In this document: positions 17,746-26,007 of the stretch, piece after piece
How positions within the stretch are numbered: the first letter of the stretch is position 1
Layout of the letters: every line of letters begins with the position of its first letter
From: Nonomuraea angiospora
GTDB taxonomy: Bacteria > Actinomycetota > Actinomycetes > Streptosporangiales > Streptosporangiaceae
Reading direction: 5' to 3'
Assembly (NCBI RefSeq): GCF_014873145.1
Contig: NZ_JADBEK010000001.1
Span: forward strand, 2,666,001 to 2,730,000
Length of the DNA: 64,000 bases
Position numbers and translations under genes: made by a program
The notes under the pieces: model-generated
What the model saw: only the letters and a program-made list of their open reading frames with translations
What the model was told of the DNA's origin: nothing
Database searches by the model: none

Positions 17746-18261
17746 GTGTCTTCGGAAAATCGGGATGACCTTGTTCCACTGCGTGCCCTGGCCAATCCGC
17801 TGCGCATCCGCATCGTGTCGCTGCTCACCGGCGCGTCGATGTCGGCCACCGAGGTCGCCGACGAACTCGGCATCGCGCACGCCTCAGCCAGCTACCACCT
17901 GCGCCAGCTGGCCAAGGCGGGCTTCCTCCAGCAGACGGATGAGCGGCCGCGGGCAGGAAAGGGCCGCCCGCAGCTGCGCTACCAGTACGATCCGTCCAGC
18001 GGCGAGCGCCTCGACCGGTCCGAGGGACGGCAGCTCCTCCACCAGGCGATGAGCACTGACCTGGCCAGGCGCCTGAATGAGACTGATCGCCAGCGCGTGT
18101 CCATGGACGCCGAGGTATGGCTGGCCAGGCCCGTCTGGGAGGAGATCGTCGGCCTGATCGGCCAGGCTGTGGCGCTCCTGCACGACAAGGCCGGACCGCC
18201 GCGCGACGGCGTCAAGGTCAGCATGACCGCGCTCCTGCTCGAACTACGTGACGAACGGTGA
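17746..18261 (+). CDS. ArsR-family winged-helix regulator
   Basis: 171 residues, start GTG 17746. LRALANPLRIRIVSLL is the ArsR/SmtB N-terminal helix and ATEVADELGIAHASASYHLR the recognition region, ending with the beta-wing DERPRAGKGRPQLRYQYDP. No cysteine metal site is seen. An AT-rich block (TTGTTGGATAAATTAAAATC) stands directly before the GTG with no good Shine-Dalgarno, so a near-leaderless transcript is possible. First gene of an operon with an MFS fragment and an M29 aminopeptidase. The next start overlaps its stop (GTGA at 18258). Confidence 0.88.
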   Translation: MSSENRDDLVPLRALANPLRIRIVSLLTGASMSATEVADELGIAHASASYHLRQLAKAGFLQQTDERPRAGKGRPQLRYQYDPSSGERLDRSEGRQLLHQAMSTDLARRLNETDRQRVSMDAEVWLARPVWEEIVGLIGQAVALLHDKAGPPRDGVKVSMTALLLELRDER

Positions 18262-18785
18262 TCGGCCGCCTGCTCGGCTGCGCGGCCGGTGCCTTTTTGT
18301 CGATCGGGCTGCTCATCCCGGCGGTTCCGCGATACCTCACCGGCCCGCTGGGCCAACAGGCGGGCGTGGTGGGCGTCTCGCCGGCCGTCACCGCGGCGGC
18401 CGGGGTGCTCGCCCGCCCACTGGCCGGACGGATGGCCGACCGGGCCGGACGGCGCACGGCCCTGTGCGCGGGCGCGCTGCTGCTGTCCGGCACGTCCCTC
18501 GCCCTGATCGGCGCCGGGCAGGGCCTCGGGCTGCCCGCCTTCCTCAGGATGGCGGTGCACGGCCTGCCCGCCGGCGAGCGCGGATCCGCCGTCGCCACCA
18601 CGACGGCCTTCTTCGACATCGGATTCCTCAGCGCCGCCCTGGCCCTCGGCGCCCTCGCCGACCGGTTCGGCCTGGCCGGCGGCTTCGCCCTCGCGGGCGC
18701 CGTGTCGACCGCCGGAGCGCTGCTGTTTATGCCCGTACGCCACAACGAACACGAAGGAGCCCCCCTTGACCATTCCCCTCGCTGA
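18258..18785 (+). CDS. Shortened MFS transporter (internal deletion)
   Basis: 175 residues against about 390 for the family. The first part carries helices 1-4 with the helix 2-3 signature (GRMADRAGRRTALCAGALLL). It then passes in frame from LALIGAGQGLGLPAFLRMAV straight into GERGSAVATTTAFFDIGFLS and the last two helices. The middle helices are therefore missing while the frame is kept, so transport is unlikely unless the short form dimerises. The start GTG overlaps the ArsR stop, and its own end overlaps the aminopeptidase start. I regard it as a decayed but still translated efflux gene that may serve translational coupling. Confidence 0.7.
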   Translation: MIGRLLGCAAGAFLSIGLLIPAVPRYLTGPLGQQAGVVGVSPAVTAAAGVLARPLAGRMADRAGRRTALCAGALLLSGTSLALIGAGQGLGLPAFLRMAVHGLPAGERGSAVATTTAFFDIGFLSAALALGALADRFGLAGGFALAGAVSTAGALLFMPVRHNEHEGAPLDHSPR

Positions 18786-19980
18786 CCTGTCCGGCTATGC
18801 CGACGTCGTGTTCGACGTGGCCGTGCCCCTGCTGGCGGACGACCGGGTGCTGATCAACGCCGAGATCGAGCACGCCCCGCTCGCCCGCGCCCTGGCCGAG
18901 GCCGCCTACGCCAGAGGCGCCCGCTACGCCGACATCTGGTACTTCGACCCGCACGCCAAACGATCTCGCGTCCGGCACGCCGACACCGCGAGCCTGGCCG
19001 AGGTGCCCTCGTGGCTCGACGCCCGCAACGACGAACTCGAACGGCACGGCGGCATCCTCGTCAACATCCGCGGCGCCGCCGCCCCCGACCTCTTGGCTGG
19101 GCTGGATCCGCTACGCGTCGGGCTGGACCGCATGCCGTCCCTCACCTCCCGGCAGCGGCTCCAGCTCAACAACCTGGTCCGCTGGACGATCGTCCCCTAC
19201 GCCACCCCCGAGTGGGCCCGCGCCGTCTTCGGCGAACCCGACCAGGCCAGGCTGTGGCGGCACGTACGCCGCATCCTCCGTCTCGACGAGCCCGATCCGC
19301 GCGCGGCGTGGCGGCAGCGCATCGCCGAACTGCTCGATCGCGCTCAACAGCTCACCGAGATGCGCCTGGACGCCGTGCGGTTCGAGGGGCCCGGCACCGA
19401 CCTGACCATCGGCCTGCTCCCTGACGCCCACTGGACCGCCGCCCGCCTGGAGGACATCAAGGGCCGCCCGTTCCAGGCCAACCTGCCGACCGAGGAGGTG
19501 TTCACCACCCCCGACTACCGGCGCGTCGACGGCACGGTCCGCGCCACCCGGCCGCTGTCCCTCGACGGCACCGTCATCCGCGACCTGGAGCTGACCTTCG
19601 CTGACGGCGTCGTGACCGGTGTCAGGGCGAGCACCGGAGCTGACGTCGTGCGCGCGCACCAGGCCACCGACGCGGGAGCGGCCCGGCTGGGCGAGCTCGC
19701 TCTGGTCGACCGTTCCTCGCGGGTGGGCGAAAGCGGCATCACCTACCTGGAGACCCTTCTGGACGAGAACGCCACCTGCCACCTGGCCTGGGGCGCCGGG
19801 CTGCCTCCGGGCACGCCCGCCCACCTGCGCACGGACGATCCCGCACGGCTGGACGCGGCGGGCGTGAACACCTCGCGCGTGCACGTCGACTTCATGGTCG
19901 GCGGCCCAGACGTCACGGTCACCGGGCTGCGGCCCGGCGGGAAGGTGGTGCTCCTGCGCGACGACGCCTGGGAATTCTGA
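18766..19980 (+). CDS. M29-type aminopeptidase
   Basis: 404 residues from TTG 18766, with GAAGGAGC 6-12 bases upstream. The fold matches thermophilic M29 metallo-aminopeptidases: N-terminal Rossmann-like domain (YADIWYFDPHAKRSRVRHA), then the metal-site domain with GTDLTIGL, NLPTEEVFTTPDY (metal glutamate and catalytic residues), SGITYLETLLDENATCHLAW, and HVDFMVGGPDV, which gives the closing histidine and aspartate ligands. Cytosolic. Co-transcribed with the ArsR regulator and MFS fragment, which suggests peptide or peptide-like compound processing under ArsR control. Confidence 0.88.
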   Translation: MTIPLADLSGYADVVFDVAVPLLADDRVLINAEIEHAPLARALAEAAYARGARYADIWYFDPHAKRSRVRHADTASLAEVPSWLDARNDELERHGGILVNIRGAAAPDLLAGLDPLRVGLDRMPSLTSRQRLQLNNLVRWTIVPYATPEWARAVFGEPDQARLWRHVRRILRLDEPDPRAAWRQRIAELLDRAQQLTEMRLDAVRFEGPGTDLTIGLLPDAHWTAARLEDIKGRPFQANLPTEEVFTTPDYRRVDGTVRATRPLSLDGTVIRDLELTFADGVVTGVRASTGADVVRAHQATDAGAARLGELALVDRSSRVGESGITYLETLLDENATCHLAWGAGLPPGTPAHLRTDDPARLDAAGVNTSRVHVDFMVGGPDVTVTGLRPGGKVVLLRDDAWEF

Positions 19981-20036
19981 CGTCCTGCCACAGCCGGGAG
20001 CATCAACGTAACGGCTGACCTTAGTTGTTGAAGTGG

Positions 20037-20279
20037 TCAGGCCGGCCGTGTGCCGCTCGAAAATTGTGTTCGCACGATCAACGCCTTGATCAGCCGGCGG
20101 GTGCCGCGCCGTCCCGGGCGCCGCCTGCCGGGGCAGGTCCATCTACGTGCCACGAGGTTGCGATGCCAGCGCAAGATCGTCACTGGAGCGACCGGGAACA
20201 CCTCCACCCACTGACGGCGGTGGACCAGCCGCGACAACGCCGCCGCCGCGCCGATGAAAGCGACCACGGCGGCGACCAC
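20037..20279 (-). pseudogene. Integrase-type transposase fragment
   Basis: The minus strand reads VEVFPVAPVTILRWHRNLVA then RRWTCPGRRRPGRRGTRRLI. This is the conserved stretch before the rve catalytic domain in a widespread actinobacterial transposase family (PDTVLRWHRxLxARR...RPGRPRT). The catalytic domain itself is absent and the frame stops after 80 codons. No inverted repeats were seen. A start fragment of the same family is at 7098-7172. Confidence 0.65.
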
Positions 20280-20418
20280 GTCGCGAACCCCCGGACCGCT
20301 CGCCTCCGCGATCGCGAGCAGGTGGCCGACGGGCCATCTCCATTCGCGCTGGGCGCATGCCGCCGGAAAGGTCGCCGTCAGGGAAATCGCCGTCAGAGCG
20401 TTCGCCGCCGGGGGACGG

Positions 20419-21144
20419 TCACGTGACGCTGCCCGCCGGCTTCCTGCGGGTGCGCCGGTCGGGCACCGGGGAACGGCCGGCGGCGTGATCGGCGAAGGCG
20501 TCGGCGGCTGTGGCGACGTCGCCTTCGCGCAGCAGCGTGACCAGGCGGCCGTGCTCGTCGGCCATCGCCCGCCAGTCGCCCTCGAACAGCGGGTCGGCGA
20601 TGGCGCGCAGCGCGCGCAGGTTGGGTTCGAGTACCTCCCACATGCGGGTCAGGAACGGGTTACCGGCGATCTGGACGACCCGGGTGTGGAAGGCGATGTC
20701 GACGTCGCGGAACCGGCCGACGTCGTTGACCTCCACGGCCTCGCGCATCTCGGCGACCAGCTCGCCCAGCTCGCCGAGCTGTTCGGCGGTGATGCGCTCG
20801 GCAGCCATGGTGGCGGCCAGCCGTTCGAGCGGCTCGCGGACCTGGCGGGCGTACTCGGCGTCCTGGGTGGAGATCTCGACGACGAAGTTGCCGCGCCGCG
20901 GCACGTGCACGAGCAGGCCCTCGCGGGCGAGCTGCTTGACGGCCTCGCGGACCGGCGCTTGACTCACTCCGAGACGGCGGGCGATCTCCGACTCCACCAC
21001 GCGGTCGTTCGGCGCGAGGTCGCCTTCGACGATGGCCTGCCTGAGCAGTTCGTACACCCGATCGGAGATCAGAGTGGGGCGAACGGAGTCTTTGCTCGTG
21101 GCCAGCCGCGAGGCGAAGCCGCTCACTTCCGGTGTCGATGCCAT
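20419..21144 (-). CDS. GntR-family regulator, FCD (FadR) subfamily
   Basis: 241 residues, ATG 21144 after a GGGGAA site. The winged helix (VYELLRQAIVEGDLAPNDRV, then ARRLGVSQAPVREAVKQLAR) is followed by an FCD domain whose metal or ligand residues are visible in FRDVDIAFHTRVVQIAGNPF and ADEHGRLVTLLREGD. FCD regulators of this kind respond to sugar acids or related metabolites. It stands at the left end of the fucoside cluster. A half-separated copy of the shared operator (21193-21217) lies 49-73 bp upstream of its start. It is the best candidate for repressor of all the promoters that carry the TATCGAT motif. Confidence 0.9.
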   Translation of the reverse strand: MASTPEVSGFASRLATSKDSVRPTLISDRVYELLRQAIVEGDLAPNDRVVESEIARRLGVSQAPVREAVKQLAREGLLVHVPRRGNFVVEISTQDAEYARQVREPLERLAATMAAERITAEQLGELGELVAEMREAVEVNDVGRFRDVDIAFHTRVVQIAGNPFLTRMWEVLEPNLRALRAIADPLFEGDWRAMADEHGRLVTLLREGDVATAADAFADHAAGRSPVPDRRTRRKPAGSVT

Positions 21145-21192
21145 GTGTTCCCCATCATGCGCTGTCGCGTCCCCCTGTTCATCATAAGAGTG

Positions 21193-21217
21193 ATCATCGC
21201 TTAGCAGGTATCGATGG
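21193..21217. promoter_or_regulatory. Cluster operator, copy 1 (interrupted)
   Basis: ATCATCGCTTA and TATCGATGG are both present but separated by GCAGG, unlike the contiguous form of the other copies. It lies upstream of the GntR start and overlaps the end of the esterase gene. It may be a weaker autoregulatory site. Confidence 0.45.
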
Positions 21218-22192
21218 TGACAACCGGCCGGCCAGCCAGGCGAGCTTGACGACCTCGTGGTCGGGGCCGCCGCCCTCGTGGTCGTTGAACGGGTAGACGC
21301 TGATCTGCTTGTCGCCGGCCGGCAGCGCGGCGCGCTCCCCGTAGTGGTTGAAGGCCGCGTACACGGTGGACGGCGGGCAGATGCGGTCCATGAGGCCGAC
21401 GGAGAACAGCGCGGGGGCCGTGGCCCGCCGGGCGAGGACGGCGGCGTCGAAGTAGGACAGCGTGCGCATCACGGTCTCCGCGTGCGCGCGGTGGAGCTTC
21501 ACGTACCGGGTGATCTCCACGTAGGGGGGCTGGTCGGTGAAGGTGGCGGCGCGCGGGAAGCAACACAGGAACGGCACGTCGGGCAGGACCGCCAGCAGGC
21601 GGGGCGCGAGGCCGGCCGCGGCGAGGGCGATGCCGCCGCCCTGGCTGGTGCCGGTCACCGCGACCCTGTCCGGGTCCACCGCCGGGTGGGCGCGCACGGC
21701 CGCCACGGCGCGCACCGCGTCGGTGTAGAGGCGGCGGTAGTAATAGCGCTCCGGGTCGAGCACGCCGCGGGTGAGGAACCCGGGCGCGGCGACGTCGCCG
21801 GTCGCGACGTCGGGGTCGGGGGTGTCGGCCCCCTGGCCGCGGCTGTCCATGACGAGGTGCGCGTAGCCGGCGCACGCCCAGAGCCGCTTCTCGTGCGGCA
21901 CGCCGCGCCCGCTGCCGTAGCCCAGGTACTCGACCACGGCGGGCAGCGGCCCGGTCCTGGTGACCGGCAGGTGCAGCCAGCCCCGGACGGGATGGCCGCC
22001 GTAGCCGGCGAAGGTGACGTCGAAGGTGTCGATCGTCGCCAGGCCGTTCGCCACCGGCTCGGCCGTCATCGCCAGGTCGAAGGCGTCGCTCTCGGCGAGA
22101 CTCTTCGCCCAGAACGCGTCGAGGTCGGGTGGCTCCGGCAGAGCCGGCCGGTACTGCTCAAGCTGGTCAAGCGGCAGATCGAACTGTGCCAT
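21194..22192 (-). CDS. Acetyl xylan esterase / cephalosporin-C deacetylase family (CE7)
   Basis: 332 residues, start ATG 22192. The family layout is a hydrophilic N-terminus with PPDLDAFWAKSLAES, the oxyanion strand VVEYLGYGSGRG, the RGQGAD motif, the nucleophile elbow VTGTSQGGGIALAAAGL (catalytic serine), a late GLMDRICPPSTVYAAFNHY (aspartate) and NDHEGGG (histidine). CE7 enzymes remove acetyl groups from short oligosaccharides inside the cell, and none shows here a signal peptide. In this cluster it would deacetylate imported oligosaccharides before or after the fucosidase acts. The shared operator lies 10-27 bp upstream of its start. Confidence 0.9.
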   Translation of the reverse strand: MAQFDLPLDQLEQYRPALPEPPDLDAFWAKSLAESDAFDLAMTAEPVANGLATIDTFDVTFAGYGGHPVRGWLHLPVTRTGPLPAVVEYLGYGSGRGVPHEKRLWACAGYAHLVMDSRGQGADTPDPDVATGDVAAPGFLTRGVLDPERYYYRRLYTDAVRAVAAVRAHPAVDPDRVAVTGTSQGGGIALAAAGLAPRLLAVLPDVPFLCCFPRAATFTDQPPYVEITRYVKLHRAHAETVMRTLSYFDAAVLARRATAPALFSVGLMDRICPPSTVYAAFNHYGERAALPAGDKQISVYPFNDHEGGGPDHEVVKLAWLAGRLSPSIPAKR

Positions 22193-22201
22193 CGCCCACC
22201 A

Positions 22202-22219
22202 ATCATCGCTTATCGATCG
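22202..22219. promoter_or_regulatory. Cluster operator, copy 2 (esterase promoter)
   Basis: ATCATCGCTTATCGATCG, 10-27 bp upstream of the esterase ATG and overlapping the end of the lactonase gene. It matches the consensus ATYATCGSYTATCGATNG. Confidence 0.65.
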
Positions 22220-23076
22220 TCAACCGATGCATCGAAGCAGGGCCCCCGATCGTTGTCAACCTGAGGCATCAGGCCGTACGCGCGCCTGGCGGTGCCGCTC
22301 AGCACGAGCCGGCGACCGGCGGCGTCCAGCCCGGCCAGCCCGCGCCGGGCCAGCCGCAGCGAGGCGGCCCGAGAGCCGCGGGCCAGGCAGATCGGCCAGT
22401 CGGAGCCGATCATGCACCGGCCGGGGCCGAACTCCCCGGCCGCGTGCGCGACCAGGGCGGCCACCCGCTCCTCGGGCACGCCGTGCTGCTGGGTGAGCAG
22501 GCCGGAGATCTTCATGAACACGCCGGACACCCGGGCCGCCCGCCGCACCTGCTCCCGCCACTCCCCCGGATCGGCGGCGGCGAGGTTCGCCGGGTTGCCG
22601 AGATGATCGACGATCACGGTCAGCCCGGGGTGGCGGGCCGCGGCCTCGGCCGCCGCTGGGACGGCCGCGTGGTGCAGGTTGACTTCGAGCGCGACGCCGT
22701 GCCGGGCCAGGACGGGGACGAGCGCCCGCGCGCCCGGCGGCGTGGCCTCCCACGAGGCGCCGCCGAGCCGCATGCCGTTCGGCCGGGTGCGCGCCAGCAG
22801 TTCGGCGAAGCGCGCCGGGCCGAGCCCGGCGCAGGCGTTGAGGTTGCCGACGTGGCCGAGGAGCAGGCCGGGGTGGCGCAGGCGCAGGTCGGGCAGCAGG
22901 ACGTTCTCTGCCCGGTCGCCCCGGGACGCCTCGACCAGGATCGCGCCGGTCAGCCCGAGGCCCGCGCCCGACGCGGCCAGGTCGTCGGCGGTGAACGTCC
23001 GGTGGTACGGCGACCCCGGCCGGATCCAGGGATAGCCCTGGTCGAGGTCCCAGAGGTGGACATGGCAGTCGATCAC
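22210..23076 (-). CDS. Amidohydrolase-2 family protein, probable sugar-acid lactonase
   Basis: 288 residues from GTG 23076, chosen because CGGAG stands 5 bases upstream and the protein then begins MIDCHVHLW, exactly as in the family. An ATG at 23121 would overlap the operator. Further motifs are EASRGDRAENVLLPDL, the VIVDHLGNP metal histidine, GVFMKISGL and IGSDWPICL (late aspartate). Amidohydrolase-2 members in sugar clusters hydrolyse fuconolactone, rhamnonolactone or galactarolactone. With the aldo-keto reductase and a fucosidase beside it, L-fuconolactonase is the most economical proposal. It is divergent from the 630-residue protein and shares its operator. Confidence 0.82.
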   Translation of the reverse strand: MIDCHVHLWDLDQGYPWIRPGSPYHRTFTADDLAASGAGLGLTGAILVEASRGDRAENVLLPDLRLRHPGLLLGHVGNLNACAGLGPARFAELLARTRPNGMRLGGASWEATPPGARALVPVLARHGVALEVNLHHAAVPAAAEAAARHPGLTVIVDHLGNPANLAAADPGEWREQVRRAARVSGVFMKISGLLTQQHGVPEERVAALVAHAAGEFGPGRCMIGSDWPICLARGSRAASLRLARRGLAGLDAAGRRLVLSGTARRAYGLMPQVDNDRGPCFDASVDDR

Positions 23077-23121
23077 GTCGGCTCCGTGTTGACAGGCGTA
23101 TTCGGGCTCAAGAAGATTCAT

Positions 23122-23139
23122 ATCATCGGCTATCGATGA
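23122..23139. promoter_or_regulatory. Cluster operator, copy 3 (divergent promoter)
   Basis: ATCATCGGCTATCGATGA in the gap between the divergent lactonase and the 630-residue gene, 16 bp before the latter's ATG. It could control both directions. Confidence 0.65.
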
Positions 23140-23154
23140 ACGATTGGTGTTCTC

Positions 23155-25047
23155 ATGCGCATCTCACACCCGCCGGCGCTGCTGGCGAGCCGCACCGTGA
23201 CCGACCCGCCCGCGTGGGCCGGGCTGCAGCGCGAGCTGTTCGCCGCGCAGGACAAGGCCTGGCGGATCTTCGCCGACCGCTACACCGAGGGCGACGGTCG
23301 GCTGGTCTTCCGCGACCGGCTCGGCCAGGGGCTCGACGGCCGCGACGGCGTGGACGACTTCTACGAGGCGTTCTTCAACTGGCCGACCCTCTACCTGCTC
23401 GGCGGCAGCGACGACGTGCTGGCCGCGGCCCGCAGGCATTGGCGGGGCGTCACCGCGCAGCTCGCCGAGATGGGCATGCTGGTGGACGGCTTCGAGCGCG
23501 GCTACGACTGGTTCCACCAGGGCGAGGGCCTGCTGCTGTTCTACGGCCTCTGTCTGGCCGAGCCTGAGGACGGCGAGCTGAGGGAGCTGGCCACCCGCTT
23601 CGCCGACCTCTACCTGCCCGGCGGCCCCAACTACGACCCCGAGCACCGGGTGATCCGTGCGCCGCACAACGGCGCCGCGGGGCCGCGCTGGGGCTTCAGC
23701 GACCACGACGTCTACTTCCCGTGGAGCCTGGCGCTGCGCCCCTACGGCCTGCCGCTCGACTGGATCGCCGAGGCCGCCCCCTTCGACGACCTGGCCGCCG
23801 ACCCGGCGCGGGCCCGCGCGTATGGCAAGGCGATGTGGGAGCGCATGGGTCGCGGCGACACGATCGTCAACCTGGCCGCGACCAGCCTCGTCGCCAACGC
23901 CTACCTCCTCGGCGGCGAGGCGCGCCACGCCGCCTGGGTGAGCGAGTACGTGGACGCCTGGCGGGAGCGGCTGGACGGCCGCGAGATCGTCCCGGACAAC
24001 GCCGGCACACACGGCGTCGTCGGCGAGCACCTGGACGGTCGCTGGTACGGCGGCCACTACGGCTGGTCCTGGCCGCACGGCCTGCCGCCCGTCGGCACCG
24101 CCGCGATCGTCGGCGCGGCCAACGCCGCGCTGCTCACCGGCGACCGCTCCTACCTCGAGCTGGCCCGCAACCCCCTGGACGCGGTGCTGCGCGAGGCGGC
24201 ACCCCGGCGGCCGGCCGAGGTGACCACGATCACCAAGCGCTGGCGGCCCCACCTGCGCGGGCTGGCGGACGAGCCGACGCTGCTGGCCCCGATGCGCCGC
24301 GACGACTCCGGCTGGTTCGACCACAACGTCATGCCGACCCAGCTCCCGGTCGCCCTGTGGCACTTCAGCAGGGACTCCGCCGACCGGGAGCGGATCGACC
24401 GGCTGCGGGAGGCGTCGAGCTGGGACTGGACGGCGGTGCACAGCCAGCGCACCAAGGAGGAGTCGGGCCACGAGGAGCCCTGGTACGAGTACCTCGCCGG
24501 CCGCAACCCCGGCTACCCCGAGCGGATGCTGCGCAGCGCCGCCGACGTCTGCGCCGAGCGGGTCGCCGCGATCGAGAACGACCCGGTGGACCCGGCCGTC
24601 GGGCCCGACGCGTTCGGCATCCACGACTGGCAGGACCGCAACCCGGTCGTCACGGAGGCGCTCCTGCAGCTCACCACCGGCTCGCCGCAGGTGCTCTACA
24701 ACGGCGGCCTGGCCCAGATGCACGTGCGCTACTTCGACGCCGGGCGCCGCCGCCCCGGGCTGCCGCCGGACGTGGCGGCGCTGGTGTCCGCCATCGACCC
24801 GGAGCGCACGGTGATCGAGCTGGTCAACCTGGGCGGCGCGGCGTGCTCGCTGGTGGTGCAGGGCGGCGCGTTCGCCGAGCACCGCCTCGACGCGGCCGGC
24901 GCCGACGACGAGCCGCCCCGGCCGGTCGGGGGCCCGCACGTCGGCGTCCGGCTGCCGGCCAGGACGCAGGTGCGGCTGACGCTGGCCATGACGCTGCACG
25001 CCGCCCGCCCCGCCTGCGCGACGCCGCCGTGGGAGGTGGCGGGATGA
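23155..25047 (+). CDS. Unrecognised 630-residue cytosolic protein of the fucoside cluster
   Basis: No family can be named with confidence. The protein has no signal peptide or membrane segment. Residues 30-440 are helical and rich in aromatic and acidic residues: YDWFHQGEGLLLFYGLCL, WGFSDHDVYFPWSLALRPYG, DNAGTHGVVGEHLDGRWYGG, HYGWSWPHGLPPVGTAAIVG. This suggests an (alpha/alpha)6-barrel of the kind used by glycoside hydrolases, lyases and dehydratase/isomerases. Candidate acids and histidines sit in SDHD, GTHGVVGEH and DRWYGGHYGW-like clusters. A C-terminal beta-rich domain (TVIELVNLGGAACSLVVQGG) follows. The gene overlaps the aldo-keto reductase start (ATGA 25044) and carries the shared operator, so it acts in the same pathway. 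Confidence 0.75.
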   Translation: MRISHPPALLASRTVTDPPAWAGLQRELFAAQDKAWRIFADRYTEGDGRLVFRDRLGQGLDGRDGVDDFYEAFFNWPTLYLLGGSDDVLAAARRHWRGVTAQLAEMGMLVDGFERGYDWFHQGEGLLLFYGLCLAEPEDGELRELATRFADLYLPGGPNYDPEHRVIRAPHNGAAGPRWGFSDHDVYFPWSLALRPYGLPLDWIAEAAPFDDLAADPARARAYGKAMWERMGRGDTIVNLAATSLVANAYLLGGEARHAAWVSEYVDAWRERLDGREIVPDNAGTHGVVGEHLDGRWYGGHYGWSWPHGLPPVGTAAIVGAANAALLTGDRSYLELARNPLDAVLREAAPRRPAEVTTITKRWRPHLRGLADEPTLLAPMRRDDSGWFDHNVMPTQLPVALWHFSRDSADRERIDRLREASSWDWTAVHSQRTKEESGHEEPWYEYLAGRNPGYPERMLRSAADVCAERVAAIENDPVDPAVGPDAFGIHDWQDRNPVVTEALLQLTTGSPQVLYNGGLAQMHVRYFDAGRRRPGLPPDVAALVSAIDPERTVIELVNLGGAACSLVVQGGAFAEHRLDAAGADDEPPRPVGGPHVGVRLPARTQVRLTLAMTLHAARPACATPPWEVAG

Positions 25048-25949
25048 GCGTCGCGCTGCCCAGGCTGGGCCTCGGCACCGCGCCCATCGGCAACCTCTTC
25101 GCGGAGGTGAGTGAGCGGGACGCCGCCGCCACGGTGGCGGCCGCCGCGGCCGAGGGCATGACGTACTTCGACACCGCCCCGCGCTACGGCCACGGGGTGG
25201 CCGAGGACCGGCTCGGCCGGGCCCTGGCGAGCGGCGCGGCACCCGGCGCGGTGATCTCGACGAAGGCCGGCTGGCTGCTGCGGCCCGGGGAGCGGGTGGT
25301 CACCGACTGGACCGAGCGCGGCCTGCGCGAGTCGCTGGAGTCGAGCCTGCGCCGGCTGCGCCGCCCGGCGGTGGACGTGCTGTTCCTGCACGACCCGGAC
25401 GACTTCCGCGAGGAGATCCGGCGCACCGGCTACCCGGCGGCGCGCAGGATCCGCGAGGAGGGGCTGGCGGGGGCGATCGGCTTCGGGATGAACCACTGCG
25501 AGCCGCTGGCGGCGTACGTGGCCGAGTTCGAGCCGGACGTGGTCCTCATCGCCGGGCGGTTCTCGCTGCTCGACCACGACGCGCTGACGACCCTGCTGCC
25601 GCTGTGCGCGAAGACCGGGACCACGGTCGTGGTGGGCGGGGTGTTCAACACCGGGCTGCTGGCCGACCCGCGGCCGGGCGCGATGTTCCACTACCGCGAG
25701 ACGCCCCCGGACGTGCTGGCGCGAGCGCGGCGGTGCCGGGCGGTCTGCGCGGAGTTCGGGGTGCCGCTCGCCGCGGCGGCGGTGCGGTTCCCGTACCTGC
25801 ATCCGGCCGTGGGGTCGGTGGTGGTGGGATGCCGGTCGGCGGACGAGGTGCGCGCCAACGCGGCGGCGGCGCGGGCCGAGATCCCGCCGGAGCTGTGGCA
25901 CCGCCTCGCCGCGGAGGGCTTCGTCCCGCCCGAGCTCCTGGAGGCATGA
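25044..25949 (+). CDS. Aldo-keto reductase, probable aldose (L-fucose-type) dehydrogenase
   Basis: 301 residues, ATG 25044 overlapping the preceding stop, with GGGAGG upstream. The AKR tetrad is visible: D43 and Y48 in TYFDTAPRYGHG, lysine in ISTKAGW and histidine in LFLHDPD. The C-terminal NAD(P) site is VVVGCRSADEVRANAAA. RYGHGVAEDRLGRAL and the overall look match the D-threo-aldose / L-fucose 1-dehydrogenase subgroup. It would oxidise free L-fucose (or a like sugar) to the lactone, the substrate of the neighbouring amidohydrolase. The sugar specificity is inferred from context. Confidence 0.85.
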   Translation: MSVALPRLGLGTAPIGNLFAEVSERDAAATVAAAAAEGMTYFDTAPRYGHGVAEDRLGRALASGAAPGAVISTKAGWLLRPGERVVTDWTERGLRESLESSLRRLRRPAVDVLFLHDPDDFREEIRRTGYPAARRIREEGLAGAIGFGMNHCEPLAAYVAEFEPDVVLIAGRFSLLDHDALTTLLPLCAKTGTTVVVGGVFNTGLLADPRPGAMFHYRETPPDVLARARRCRAVCAEFGVPLAAAAVRFPYLHPAVGSVVVGCRSADEVRANAAAARAEIPPELWHRLAAEGFVPPELLEA

Positions 25950-26007
25950 CCCCCCACCGTGACCGGGCCCGCCGTGACCGGGCCCGGCCGGTCCCGGGGC
26001 GCCGGGG

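Noticed and set aside
23164-25242. A 692-codon minus-strand open frame
   Set aside because: Antisense to the 630-residue gene, with no domain or Shine-Dalgarno site. The plus-strand frame is coupled to the next gene and has an operator.
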